Positions 16,699 through 25,773 of a stretch of 35,336 nucleotides of DNA are shown here, piece after piece. Origin of the DNA: a bacterium HR08. GTDB lineage: Bacteria; Acidobacteriota; Blastocatellia; HR10. The DNA lies in the NCBI GenBank assembly GCA_002898775.1, contig BEHK01000012.1, positions 1 to 35,336 of the forward strand. The letters run 5' to 3'. A program made the translations under genes and the position numbers. The notes beneath the pieces are model-generated. The model saw only the letters and a program-made list of their open reading frames with translations. It had not been told where the DNA came from and searched no databases. Each line of letters opens with the position of its first letter. The stretch's first letter is position 1.

Positions 16699-17199
16699 AT
16701 GGGTGAGCATATCGCAGTCATTGGGCTCGGATCAAACCTCGGCGATCGGGCGGCGCATCTGGCCCGCGCGCGTCAGGAGCTCTCCCGCTGCGGGACGTTG
16801 GAGCGGTGCTCTTCCATCTATGAGACCGAGCCGGTGGATGTCCGAGAGCAACCGCGCTTCCTCAATCAGGTGGTCCTTTTGCGCACAGCTCTCGATCCGG
16901 TGGCCGTGCTTCGCGCCTGTCACATGATCGAGCAGCGACTGGGCCGACAGCGTCTCATCCCGAAGGGCCCGCGCACGATTGATCTCGATCTCTTGCTCTA
17001 CGACGACGAGGTGCTCACGATCCAGACCGAAGAGATTCACCTCATCCTGCCGCATCCGCGTCTTCACTGCCGGCGCTTCGTCTTGGTCCCTTTGTGCGAG
17101 ATCCTCCCCGACGGTCGGCATCCCGTCCTCGCCAAGTCATTCTCCGAATTGCTCGCGGAGCTCGCGGACACAGCCGAGGTCACCCTCTTCCGCGCTTGA
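16699..17199 (+). CDS. folK: 2-amino-4-hydroxy-6-hydroxymethyldihydropteridine pyrophosphokinase
   Basis: A 166-residue enzyme of folate synthesis (HPPK) that transfers pyrophosphate from ATP to hydroxymethyl-dihydropterin. It starts with the family's IGLGSNLGDR segment, then YETEPVDV and FLNQVV, and has the signature GPRTIDLDLLLYDD with the metal-binding aspartates, followed by LPHPRLHCRRFVLVPLCEI. Length is normal. The ATG at 16699 lacks a clear ribosome-binding site, so translation may be weak or leaderless. The TonB-type receptor gene follows after about 45 bases with no functional link that I can see. Confidence 0.94.
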   Translation: MGEHIAVIGLGSNLGDRAAHLARARQELSRCGTLERCSSIYETEPVDVREQPRFLNQVVLLRTALDPVAVLRACHMIEQRLGRQRLIPKGPRTIDLDLLLYDDEVLTIQTEEIHLILPHPRLHCRRFVLVPLCEILPDGRHPVLAKSFSELLAELADTAEVTLFRA

Positions 17200-17244
17200 G
17201 GGCCGAGGCGAGATCCGAAACGAATCTCTCTGTCGGAGGGAATG

Positions 17245-20200
17245 ATGTCTGGGTGTCACACGCGTCTGGTCCGTGTGCTGGTCATGGGCTTGCTCCTTCT
17301 GGGAGCCGGGCGGGGGAGGGCTGACGATCTCGATCACGCGACGCTGGAGGGCTTGGTGCTCGATCCCACCCACGCCGCCATCCCGGGGGCGAGGATCACG
17401 CTCACGGAGCGGCAGACGGGATGGCGGCGCGTGACCACAAGCGATGAACGAGGATGGTATCGGCTGACGGCGCTCGTTCCGGGAACATATGCGCTTCGAG
17501 CCGAAGCCCCGGGCTTCTCCCCTCTTGAGCGCGTGGAGTTGTCGCTGCGCGCTGGACAAACGCTTCGTCAGGACGTGCACCTGCGACCGAGAGGCCCCCT
17601 CGAGGTCGTCACCGTCGTCTCCTCCGGGGAGACCCGGATTGATCCCACGCGCACGGTCATCGGCGTGAGTCTCGAGAGCGAGGAGATCGAGCGTCTCCCC
17701 CTCAACGGGCGCAATCCCCTCGATCTCGTCTTCCTGCTGGCGAGCGTCCAAGCGGAGCCGTTTGAAGTGCGCGATCTCGGCGACCCGGCGACGCGCGATG
17801 TCGTCTCCGGCCCCCCGCAAGAGGCCGGGATCTTCTCGCTCTCCGGCGGGCGCGCGTACTCGAACAACATCACCCTGGATGGTTTCGACAACAACGATGA
17901 CCGTACGGCGCGCGAGCGCACGATCCCCAGCCTGGAATCCGTCGCCGAAGTGCAAGTCGTCGCTCATCAGTTCTCGGCCGAGTACGGACGGGCTTCTGGC
18001 GGGCGCATCAACATCTTCACGCGGCGCGGGGGGAACCGATTTCACGGCGCGCTCTTTGGCGATTTCCAGGATGAGAGCTTGAACGCCAACAGCTTCTTCC
18101 GCAACGCGCGCGGTCAAAAGCGCGCTCCTTTTCAACGCCGCGAGTACGGGGGGCGCCTCGGCGGTCCGATCCGACGCGATCGGTTCTTCTTCTTCGGCGT
18201 CGTCGAACGGCAGGAGGAGCCGGATACGGATGCCATCATCGCGCTGTTGCCCGTGGATCCGCAGGCGAATCCGGCCTATCCGCTGCGTGAGGTGCCCACG
18301 GGACGGCCTTTCGTGCGCGATGGCGTTGTGGTCGCCCTCTTCGAGGAGGACGTGAGCGCACCCGGTCGGCGCACGTATGTGAGCGCTCGGCTCGATGCCG
18401 CTCTCGGATCGGCGCATCAGCTCATGGTTCGATTCGATGTGACGCGGACGAATCGGTTGCGCGCGTGGGATCAAGGCGCGACGCTTCGCGAAGGCCTCTT
18501 CAATCGGCAACGCGACTCCATGGCGTACGCCGTGCAGGACACATGGGTGATCGGACCGCGGCTCGTCCATCAGCTCCGCTTTCAGTATTCGGCGCTCACG
18601 CCGAAGGCGCGGCCGGACACGGTGCGTCCGGGCGTGATCGTCGGCAGCAGCCGTGGCACCACGTTGCCGGTCGCCAGTGGCTTCATCGCCGGAGCCGCCG
18701 GGTTCCCCGAGACGCGCGTCGAGCGTCGCGTTCAATGGGCCGACGTCCTCACGGGACAATGGGGACGCCATCTGCTCAAGCTCGGCGCCGATGTGATGCA
18801 CCTGCGCTCGGCGACCCGGCAGCTTCAGCTCTTCTTCGGCTTCTACAACTTCCCCAGCTTCGGCGATTTCGTCGCGAGCGCGCCCTCGCGCTATCGGCAG
18901 CGGATCGGTGACCCCGAGCAGCCGATTCATAACACGATCCTGGGCGTCTTCCTCCAAGAAGAATGGCGGGTTCGCCCGGATCTGACGCTCTCCATGGGCG
19001 TGCGCTATGATCGCGAGACGCTGCTTGATCGCGACAAGAACAACGTCGGCCCGCGCGTGGCCTTCGCCTGGGATCCCTTCCGGGGGGGGAAGACGGCGAT
19101 TCGCGGTGGCTTCGGCGTCTTCTACAATCGTATTCTCCTGCGCACGTTCGAAGACTTCGCCGTGCAATCGCGCGTGTTCGAGATTGATCTCGGCAGCGGT
19201 CCCGGCGCGACCGGGCGCCTTGAAGAACTGAATCGCATCGGCGGCTTCCCCAACATCTTCCCGAACGATCCGAGGCATCCGCTCGTGCGCGATCTGATCC
19301 GTCCGATCCGCAACACGCGCAGCCTCTCGCCGGATCTTCGCATCCCCTACAGTCTGCAAAGCAGCCTGGGGATCGAGCGGCAGCTCGGTCGCGCGTTCGC
19401 GCTCGAGGTGAGCTACGTCTTCCAGCGCACGCTGCGGCTGTGGCGCGATCGCAACGTGAACGCGCCGGTTCCCCCGCCGGGCGGATTCGTCGCCTTTTTG
19501 CTCGATCCCCCTCGCAACGCCCCTGGCGTCGTCCTGGCCCCCGATGGGCGGACGGCCTTCGACAACAGCGCGCGGCAGATCGCCGATGTCGGCGTCCGCT
19601 TCGTCCGGTTCGATCTGAGCGCGACGCGCTCGCGCGATGTGGGGAGCGGCGTCAATCGCATTCGCATCTACGGATTGAATGCGTCGGGCGGGGGAGCGAC
19701 GACGACCGATCCCGTGCTCGCCGCTTTGAACGCCGTGCGGGTGTTGCGCCCGAATCCTGAGCTCGGCGAAGTCGAACAGTTGCAGTCTGATGGTCAGGCG
19801 GCGTATCACGGTCTCAACGTGCTCCTGCGCGCGCGGCTGACCCGCCGGTTGTGGTTCCGCGCTTCGTATACGCTCTCGAAATTGATCGACCTTGTGGACG
19901 TCAACACCAGCTCGCCGCAAGATGAATTCGATTTCTTCCGGGAGCGAGGCTTGGGGCGCACGGATGAGCGCCATCGCCTCGTCGTGAGTGGCAGTGTGGA
20001 AGCGCCTCGGATCCTCGGCGGTTGGGAGTTGACGCCGCTGGTGACGCTCTCTTCGGGGCGCCCGTTCAACATCACGACGAACGCGCAGGATCGGAACCTG
20101 AGCGATACCCTGACGGATCGGCCGCATTTTCTCGGGCGCGGGCCAATCCGATGGGTGTCTCCGGGCGATACGGCGCGGTCAGAAGCCATGGCCGCGCGCT

Positions 20201-20484
20201 TCGTCCTCCCCACGATCGGAACCAGTGGGTCGCTCGGTCGCAACATGGGGCGCGGTCCGGGGACGCGGCGCGTGGACGTGCGCCTCTCGCGGCGATTCCG
20301 CGTGAGCGAGCGCCTCACGCTTCGGCCCTGGGTGAACGCGTACAATCTCCTCAACACGCCGAACTTCCTCATGACGGGATTTTACGGACCGCTGGACGAG
20401 CGTGAGGGCCAATCCGTCTTCTTGCAGCCGCGCGCGACGCGCCGACCGCGCACGCTCGAGCTGGGCCTGCGCCTGGAGTTCTAA
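17245..20484 (+). CDS. TonB-dependent receptor with CNA-B-like N-terminal domain (Oar-like)
   Basis: A 1,079-residue outer-membrane protein. A signal peptide (about residues 1-26) precedes a carboxypeptidase-regulatory/CNA-B-like beta-sandwich (about 30-115, with GLVLDPTHAAIPGARITL and GWYRLTALVPGTYALRAEAPGF). A plug domain (about 130-260, with ERLPLNGRNPLDLVFL and LDGFDNNDD) is followed by a large beta-barrel ending in LELGLRLEF; the terminal Phe suits BAM-dependent assembly. Such Oar-like receptors are abundant in Acidobacteriota and are thought to import large or complex nutrients. Tandem ATGs stand at 17242 and 17245; GGAGG is better spaced for the second. A very long antisense frame covers the gene and is spurious. 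Confidence 0.9.
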   Translation: MSGCHTRLVRVLVMGLLLLGAGRGRADDLDHATLEGLVLDPTHAAIPGARITLTERQTGWRRVTTSDERGWYRLTALVPGTYALRAEAPGFSPLERVELSLRAGQTLRQDVHLRPRGPLEVVTVVSSGETRIDPTRTVIGVSLESEEIERLPLNGRNPLDLVFLLASVQAEPFEVRDLGDPATRDVVSGPPQEAGIFSLSGGRAYSNNITLDGFDNNDDRTARERTIPSLESVAEVQVVAHQFSAEYGRASGGRINIFTRRGGNRFHGALFGDFQDESLNANSFFRNARGQKRAPFQRREYGGRLGGPIRRDRFFFFGVVERQEEPDTDAIIALLPVDPQANPAYPLREVPTGRPFVRDGVVVALFEEDVSAPGRRTYVSARLDAALGSAHQLMVRFDVTRTNRLRAWDQGATLREGLFNRQRDSMAYAVQDTWVIGPRLVHQLRFQYSALTPKARPDTVRPGVIVGSSRGTTLPVASGFIAGAAGFPETRVERRVQWADVLTGQWGRHLLKLGADVMHLRSATRQLQLFFGFYNFPSFGDFVASAPSRYRQRIGDPEQPIHNTILGVFLQEEWRVRPDLTLSMGVRYDRETLLDRDKNNVGPRVAFAWDPFRGGKTAIRGGFGVFYNRILLRTFEDFAVQSRVFEIDLGSGPGATGRLEELNRIGGFPNIFPNDPRHPLVRDLIRPIRNTRSLSPDLRIPYSLQSSLGIERQLGRAFALEVSYVFQRTLRLWRDRNVNAPVPPPGGFVAFLLDPPRNAPGVVLAPDGRTAFDNSARQIADVGVRFVRFDLSATRSRDVGSGVNRIRIYGLNASGGGATTTDPVLAALNAVRVLRPNPELGEVEQLQSDGQAAYHGLNVLLRARLTRRLWFRASYTLSKLIDLVDVNTSSPQDEFDFFRERGLGRTDERHRLVVSGSVEAPRILGGWELTPLVTLSSGRPFNITTNAQDRNLSDTLTDRPHFLGRGPIRWVSPGDTARSEAMAARFVLPTIGTSGSLGRNMGRGPGTRRVDVRLSRRFRVSERLTLRPWVNAYNLLNTPNFLMTGFYGPLDEREGQSVFLQPRATRRPRTLELGLRLEF

Positions 20485-20496
20485 AGAGCCGGACGT

Positions 20497-20525
20497 TTGC
20501 CCGGTGGGCGCCGCAGTGGTACCCT
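20497..20525 (+). promoter_or_regulatory. Weak promoter-like site before the histidine kinase gene
   Basis: TTGCCC (20497-20502), a 17-base spacer and TACCCT (20520-20525). Transcription from it would start about five bases before the ATG at 20538, giving an almost leaderless mRNA, which fits the lack of a good ribosome-binding site. Confidence 0.25.
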
Positions 20526-20537
20526 TTGCAGAGACGT

Positions 20538-22226
20538 ATGGCTCGTGTGGGGGACAGCTACTGTTGGCTGATCGCCGACGATCCGACGGCCTGTCCGTAT
20601 CTCGAGCCGCTGGAGGCGCATCTGCTCGCGGACGTGCGACGGCGAAATCGGGAGAAGTGTCTCGGCTGCGAGGAACTGCGGCGAGACTTCGCGGAGCTGC
20701 AGCGCACGGGCGGCCCGATCTTCGAGGCGCTGGCGACGATCCTGGAGGAAGCCTTGAATCGGTGCCGTCCGATCCTGCGCACGCTGCAAATTAAAGACGA
20801 ACTGCTCGACATCTTGCGGCACCTCTCGCACAGTCTGCAGCTGGCGCTCGATCCGGAGGAGATCCTCTACAAGGGGCTCGTAGCCTTCACGGCTGGCGGC
20901 AGCCTCGGCTTCAATCGTGGGCTCGCCCTTTTGGTCGAAGGGGGGGAGCTGCGGGGATATTTCGCCTTGGGCCCGCGTGATGGTGAGGAAGCGGCGCGCA
21001 TCTGGCAGGAGGTGAACGCGCGCGGGGTGACGCTCGCCGATCTGCTGCGCTATTCGCCGGAGGGGTTCGCTCGAGAGCGGGAGAAGTTCCGAGCCTGGCT
21101 GGAGCGCTTCCGTTTCGCGCTCACCGATCCCCCGTTTGGTGAGGTCTTCTCGCTCCCGCTCCCTCGCGCGCCGGAGGCGGGGCGCGTGGTGGAGATCGGT
21201 CCGGAGACGCCGCTGCCGGAGCTTCTGCGCCAATTCTATGGCCCCGTGACGTTCTGGATCGTCCCCTTGATCTCGCACGATGAGCGGCCTCTGGGGGCCC
21301 TGCTCCTGGATAATTTCCTGACGGGTCGTCCCATCTCGATCGAAGATCGGCTCGCCATGGAGCTGTTTGCTCTGGAGATCGCCGTCGCGCTGGAGCGCGG
21401 TCTGGCGTACGCCGCATTGCGCGAGAAGGTGGAGATGCTCGAAGAGGCCTATCGGCGCATTCGAGAGCATCAGCAGACGATCATTCGCCTTCGCGAAGAG
21501 GCGGCCATCGGCGAGATGATGCTCCAGCTCACGCACACGATCAAGAACCCGGTCGTCGCCATCGGGGGGCTGGCGCGACATTTGCACAAGAAGCTGGAGG
21601 GGCACTCTCCGTGCCGTCGCTTCGCCGAAGCCATCGCTCAGGAGGCCTCTCGATTGGAGGAGACGTTGCAGGATTTCGTGAAGTTGGTCGCGTCGCGGTA
21701 TGCGACCGAGCGGCATCCGGTGGACGTCAACGAGATCCTCGGCCTCTTGGTGCACGAGAAGCGGGAGGCCACGCGACATGGGCCGCCGATCCAATGGCAC
21801 GTGGACTTGGCCCCGGTCCCTCCGGTCCTGGCCGATGAACGGCAGCTCTACACCTGCTTGGAGAACATCGTGAACAATGCTCTGGAAGCCATGAGCGAGG
21901 GGGGGGCGCTTTTCATCGAGAGCCGCCGATCTGACGGCGCGATTCTCATCGTCGTGAGGGACACCGGCCCCGGCCTCTCCGAGGAGGCCGCGCGCCATCT
22001 CTTCAAGCCGTTTTTCACGACCAAACCGACGGGGAGCGGACTGGGCCTTTACACGTCCAAGCAGATCGTCGAGAGCTTGGGTGGGGAACTGACGCTCTCC
22101 TGCCAATTGGGCCAAGGATGCGAAGTCGTCATTCGTCTCCCCATAGCCGAATCCTCCTCGGAGGGGCGGACGGGAGGCGAATCGGTTCGCGCGGAGCCTT
22201 TCGAGGAGTCGCGCGAGGGGGGATAA
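20538..22226 (+). CDS. Cytosolic sensor histidine kinase with GAF-like domain and N-terminal cysteines
   Basis: A 562-residue kinase without membrane segments. The first 50 residues carry four cysteines (9, 19, 41, 44; the last two as CLGC). A helical region and a GAF-like sensor domain (about 95-290) follow, with a coiled coil at about 291-325. The H-box is LTHTIKNPVVAIGGLARHL with the phosphoacceptor His333. The ATPase domain has NIVNNALEAM (N-box), DTGPGL (475-480) and FFTTKPTGSGLGL. HTIKNP is typical of the NtrB-like/HPK4 kinases. The ligand is unknown. The ATG at 20538 has only a weak ribosome-binding site; a TTG at 20526 has none. The receiver gene follows after 11 bases and is the likely partner. 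Confidence 0.88.
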   Translation: MARVGDSYCWLIADDPTACPYLEPLEAHLLADVRRRNREKCLGCEELRRDFAELQRTGGPIFEALATILEEALNRCRPILRTLQIKDELLDILRHLSHSLQLALDPEEILYKGLVAFTAGGSLGFNRGLALLVEGGELRGYFALGPRDGEEAARIWQEVNARGVTLADLLRYSPEGFAREREKFRAWLERFRFALTDPPFGEVFSLPLPRAPEAGRVVEIGPETPLPELLRQFYGPVTFWIVPLISHDERPLGALLLDNFLTGRPISIEDRLAMELFALEIAVALERGLAYAALREKVEMLEEAYRRIREHQQTIIRLREEAAIGEMMLQLTHTIKNPVVAIGGLARHLHKKLEGHSPCRRFAEAIAQEASRLEETLQDFVKLVASRYATERHPVDVNEILGLLVHEKREATRHGPPIQWHVDLAPVPPVLADERQLYTCLENIVNNALEAMSEGGALFIESRRSDGAILIVVRDTGPGLSEEAARHLFKPFFTTKPTGSGLGLYTSKQIVESLGGELTLSCQLGQGCEVVIRLPIAESSSEGRTGGESVRAEPFEESREGG

Positions 22227-22237
22227 GGAACACGTCC

Positions 22238-22606
22238 ATGGCGAAGATTCTGATCGTGGATGACGAGCCGAACATCCGGCTCCTCTACACGGCGGTTCTG
22301 ACCGAGCGGGAGCATGAGGTCGTCGAGGCCGAGAACGGGCGCCAGGCGCTGGAGGCGTTGGAGCGCGAGCCGTTTGATCTCGTGATCCTCGACATTCGCC
22401 TGAGAGCCGAGAGCGGGCTGGATCTCCTGCAGGAGATCGTCGCGCGATACCCGCAGGTCCCGGTCATCCTCTGTTCGGCCTATGTCTCGTTTCAGGACGA
22501 TTACACGTCGTGGCTCGCCCACAGCTATTGCGTGAAGTCGAGCGATCCGCGCGCGCTGCTGGAGGAGGTCGAGCGCGTCCTCTCCGGGCGGGCCGCTCGC
22601 TCGTGA
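22238..22606 (+). CDS. Receiver-only response regulator
   Basis: A 122-residue single-domain CheY-like protein. The acidic pocket is VDDEP (Asp8, Asp9), the phosphoacceptor is Asp52 in VILDIRL, the switch position is Ser80 in LCSAY, and the conserved lysine is Lys100. There is no output domain, so it must act through protein contacts or pass the phosphate on. The ATG at 22238 follows AAGGA; the frame extends upstream into the kinase gene without support. Kinase, receiver and the glucanase gene (11 bases further on) appear to be one transcription unit. Confidence 0.9.
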   Translation: MAKILIVDDEPNIRLLYTAVLTEREHEVVEAENGRQALEALEREPFDLVILDIRLRAESGLDLLQEIVARYPQVPVILCSAYVSFQDDYTSWLAHSYCVKSSDPRALLEEVERVLSGRAARS

Positions 22607-22617
22607 TCCGGGATCGT

Positions 22618-24660
22618 ATGAGGCTTCTGCTCCTCTGGCACATGCACCAGCCGATGTACAAGGATTACCGGACGGGTCGCTACGGACTCCCCTGGGTCTA
22701 CCTGCACGCGCTGAAGGACTACTATGAGATGGCGTGGATCGTGAGTCAGTACGAGCGGATTCGGGTGACGTTCAATCTCGTCCCCAGCTTGATCGAGAGC
22801 GTGGAGGATTATGCGAGCGCTCGCGCCCAGGATCCCTTTCTCGAGCACTTTCGGAAGGCGCCGGAGGTGATGGAGGCGGGCGAGCGCGCATTCCTCGTGG
22901 AGCACTATTTCCTCGTGCCGGCTTCGGCGATTGAGGCGCATCCCCGGTATCGCGAGTTGCAGGCCATGCGCGCCGAGCATCGCCCCTTCACGCCGCAGGA
23001 CCTGCGCGATCTCCAAGTCCTCTTCCATCTGCACTGGCTTGGGGAGAGCTGGAAGCGGACGCATGGGGAGATTCGCGCGCTTGTCGAGAAGCAGCGGGGC
23101 TATCGGGAGGAGGACAAGCAGCGGCTTCAGGAGGTCATGGAGCACATCTTCCGCAGCACGCTCCCGCTTTACCGATCGTTGTGGGAGAGCGGGCGCATCG
23201 AGGTCTCGACGACGCCCTACTATCATCCGATTCTGCCGCTGCTCTGCGATGCGGAGATCGCGCGCCAGGCGACGCCCGGGATTCGCCTGGATGATCTTCG
23301 CTTTCGCTTCCCGGAAGATGCGCGGGAGCAGATCGCAAGGGCTCTGGAGAAGTGTCACGCGGTCTTCGGCCGTCGTCCCCGCGGCATGTGGCTGGCCGAA
23401 GGGGCTGTGAGTGAGGAGGCGGTGGCGTTGCTCATGGACGCCGACATCGCCTGGACGGCGAGCGATAGTGCGATCCTGGCGCGCAGCCTCCCTCCGGACG
23501 CGCGGCGCGAGGGCGCGTCGTGGCGGCCCTATCAGTTCGCGCGCCAGGGGCGCACCATCGCCCTCTTCTTCCGCGATCACGAATTGTCCGACCTGATCGG
23601 ATTCGTCTATCCGCGGTGGCGGGAGGAGGAGGCCGTCCGCGATTTCCTCGAGCGGTTGCGCGTGATCCACACGCGCGCGCCCGAGGCGATGGTCTCCGTC
23701 ATTCTGGACGGGGAGAACCCGTGGGAGCATTATCCGGCCAACGGCTATGACTTCCTCACGCGCCTTTATCGCCGATTGGAAGAGGAGCCCTGGATTGAGA
23801 CGCTCACCTTCAGTCAGGCATTGGCGGCATGTGCGAACGTGCCGGAATTGCGCCGTCTGCATCCGGGCTCCTGGATTGATGCCAGCTTCACCACCTGGAT
23901 CGGGGATGAGGAGAAGAACACGGCCTGGAGGTATCTGGAGCGCGCGCGGCGGCGGTGGGCTGTGTCGGCGCGCGAGGATTCGGCGGCCGATCTCGCACGG
24001 CGTTCCCTTCTGGCGGCCGAAGGGAGCGATTGGTTCTGGTGGTTTGGTGAGCCCCATCACAGCCCGCAAGATCCGATTTTCGACGCGCTCTTCCGGATGC
24101 ATCTGAGGAACGTGTACATCGGCTTGGGGGTGGAGCCGCCGTCGTATTTGGAGATGCCCATTCGCACGGAGCGCAGCTTCCTGCTGCGCACGCCGGTGGC
24201 GTTCCTACATCCGATCCTGGATGGGCGCGATACGCACTATTTCGAGTGGGCTCCGGCCGGGATGATTCATCTGCAGGCGCAGGGAACTATGCACCGCGCC
24301 GGTGGCCGGCTGGCCGCGCTCTATTTCGGGTTCGATCCCGATCATCTCTATCTTCGCGTTGACTTTCGGGAGCCGGCGCGTGCGCTCTTGCAGCGCGCGG
24401 TCCTGCGCGTGGAGATCTACACATCGTGGGGGGAATGGTGCGGCGAGCTCTCGGCCGATCGGCCGTCTCCCTCGTGGGCGATCGCGGACGTCGTGGAGAT
24501 AGCCCTGTCGCTCTCCGAACTGCGGCTCGGCGCGGGAGACAGCTTCGATCTCGTGCTCGTGTTGAAGGACGACAGCCTGCTGGAGCGATATCCGCCGAGC
24601 GGCGCGCTGCGCCTGCGCGTGCCCGGGCGCGAATTCGAGATGGAATACTGGATGGTGTAG
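22618..24660 (+). CDS. Glycoside hydrolase family 57 protein (alpha-amylase/glucanotransferase-like)
   Basis: A 680-residue protein with the GH57 conserved regions in order: WHMHQP (7-12), STTPYYHPILPLL (197-209), GMWLAEGAVS with the predicted nucleophile Glu261, VILDGENPWEHY with the predicted acid/base Asp364, and the SDWFWWFGE segment near residue 463. The catalytic barrel is followed by helical and beta-sandwich parts up to residue 680. GH57 enzymes act on alpha-glucans such as glycogen, starch or pullulan, or transfer glucan chains. There is no signal peptide, so it should work inside the cell, probably on glycogen. The ATG at 22618 is used; an in-frame GTG at 22603 is possible. The galT gene follows after 12 bases. 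Confidence 0.9.
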   Translation: MRLLLLWHMHQPMYKDYRTGRYGLPWVYLHALKDYYEMAWIVSQYERIRVTFNLVPSLIESVEDYASARAQDPFLEHFRKAPEVMEAGERAFLVEHYFLVPASAIEAHPRYRELQAMRAEHRPFTPQDLRDLQVLFHLHWLGESWKRTHGEIRALVEKQRGYREEDKQRLQEVMEHIFRSTLPLYRSLWESGRIEVSTTPYYHPILPLLCDAEIARQATPGIRLDDLRFRFPEDAREQIARALEKCHAVFGRRPRGMWLAEGAVSEEAVALLMDADIAWTASDSAILARSLPPDARREGASWRPYQFARQGRTIALFFRDHELSDLIGFVYPRWREEEAVRDFLERLRVIHTRAPEAMVSVILDGENPWEHYPANGYDFLTRLYRRLEEEPWIETLTFSQALAACANVPELRRLHPGSWIDASFTTWIGDEEKNTAWRYLERARRRWAVSAREDSAADLARRSLLAAEGSDWFWWFGEPHHSPQDPIFDALFRMHLRNVYIGLGVEPPSYLEMPIRTERSFLLRTPVAFLHPILDGRDTHYFEWAPAGMIHLQAQGTMHRAGGRLAALYFGFDPDHLYLRVDFREPARALLQRAVLRVEIYTSWGEWCGELSADRPSPSWAIADVVEIALSLSELRLGAGDSFDLVLVLKDDSLLERYPPSGALRLRVPGREFEMEYWMV

Positions 24661-24672
24661 GAGGGCCGTCCC

Positions 24673-25773
24673 GTGAATCCTCAACGCGATACGCTGCGTG
24701 AACTCCGCTACGATCCGTTGCGCAATCGGTGGGTCATCATCGCGGCCGAACGCGCGCGCCGTCCGAGCGATTATCTCATCGAGGCGCGACCGCCCCTGGA
24801 GCGCGAGGCGCGAATGCGCGCGTGCCCCTTCTGCGAGGGGAACGAGGACAAGACGCCGCCGGAGATCTTCGCCCTGCGCGAAGCGGGGACCGCTCCGAAT
24901 ACTCCCGGATGGCGCGTGCGCGTCGTCCCCAATAAGTTCCCAGCCCTGCGCATCGAGGATCAGGCCGTGCGCTATGGCGTCGGCCTCTTCGACGTCCTCA
25001 GCGGCGCCGGCGCTCATGAGGTCATCATCGAGACGCCGGATCACACGAAGACGCTCGCCGATCTCCCGCTCCCCTGGGTTCGAGATGTGCTCCTCAGCTA
25101 TCGCGAGCGGATTCGAGATCTCTTCCGCGATCCGCGGCTCCGCTATATCCTCATCTTCAAAAACCATAAGGCGGAGGCCGGAGCCTCGCTCGCGCACACG
25201 CACTCGCAGCTGATCGCCACCCCCATGGTCCCCCCGGCGGTCAAGCAGGAGCTGACCGTCTGCCGGGAGAACTTCGTGAAAAAAGAGCGATGCCTCGTCT
25301 GCGACCTGATCGCCCAAGAGGTGGCGCTCGGGGATCGCGTCATCTACCAGGATGAAGCCTTCCTGGTCTGGGCGCCCTTCGCGTCGGCGTTCCCCTTCGA
25401 GACCTGGATCCTGCCCAAGAGGCATCTGCATGATTTCTCGCGCTTGAGCGATGAGGAGCTGCTGCGGACCGCCCACGCGCTTCGCGTGACGCTTCGGGCC
25501 ATCAAGCGGCTGCTCAATGATCCGCCGTACAACTTCATCGTGCATACGAGCCCACCGGCCTTCTCTCGGCCCGGCCATCCCGAATACTGGAGTTCTATCG
25601 AGTACGACTACCATTGGCATCTGGAGATCGTGCCGCGCCTGACGCGCATCGCGGGCTTCGAGTGGGGGGCCGAGCTGTTCATCAACCCCACGCCCCCGGA
25701 GGCCGCTGCCGAATATCTGCGCCGCGAAATCACGGAGAACATGAAGGAGGAGACCGATGCCGCGAGCCCTTGA
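24673..25773 (+). CDS. galT: Galactose-1-phosphate uridylyltransferase (GalT family)
   Basis: A 366-residue HIT-superfamily enzyme. It has the zinc pair CPFC (Cys51, Cys54), the active-site segment SLAHTHSQLIATP in which His177 is the expected uridylylated histidine, a second Cys pair CLVC (207-210), and the C-terminal YDYHWHLEIVPR. GalT swaps UMP between UDP-glucose and galactose 1-phosphate. The active site is HTHSQ instead of the HPHGQ of E. coli, a form found in other deep-branching bacteria. Lying behind a GH57 glucanase it may act on glucose 1-phosphate from glycogen. A GTG start at 24673 is chosen because GGAGGG lies seven bases upstream. The last 17 bases overlap the next gene. Confidence 0.88.
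   Translation: MNPQRDTLRELRYDPLRNRWVIIAAERARRPSDYLIEARPPLEREARMRACPFCEGNEDKTPPEIFALREAGTAPNTPGWRVRVVPNKFPALRIEDQAVRYGVGLFDVLSGAGAHEVIIETPDHTKTLADLPLPWVRDVLLSYRERIRDLFRDPRLRYILIFKNHKAEAGASLAHTHSQLIATPMVPPAVKQELTVCRENFVKKERCLVCDLIAQEVALGDRVIYQDEAFLVWAPFASAFPFETWILPKRHLHDFSRLSDEELLRTAHALRVTLRAIKRLLNDPPYNFIVHTSPPAFSRPGHPEYWSSIEYDYHWHLEIVPRLTRIAGFEWGAELFINPTPPEAAAEYLRREITENMKEETDAASP

Noticed and set aside
17137-20127. 996-codon open frame on the minus strand
   Set aside because: It lies antisense to the TonB-type receptor gene. It has no known motif, is Arg-rich, and arises from the codon bias of the real gene. The plus-strand protein has clear domains over the same interval.
22525-24102. 525-codon open frame on the minus strand
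   Set aside because: Antisense shadow of the GH57 gene, which has all expected catalytic motifs.
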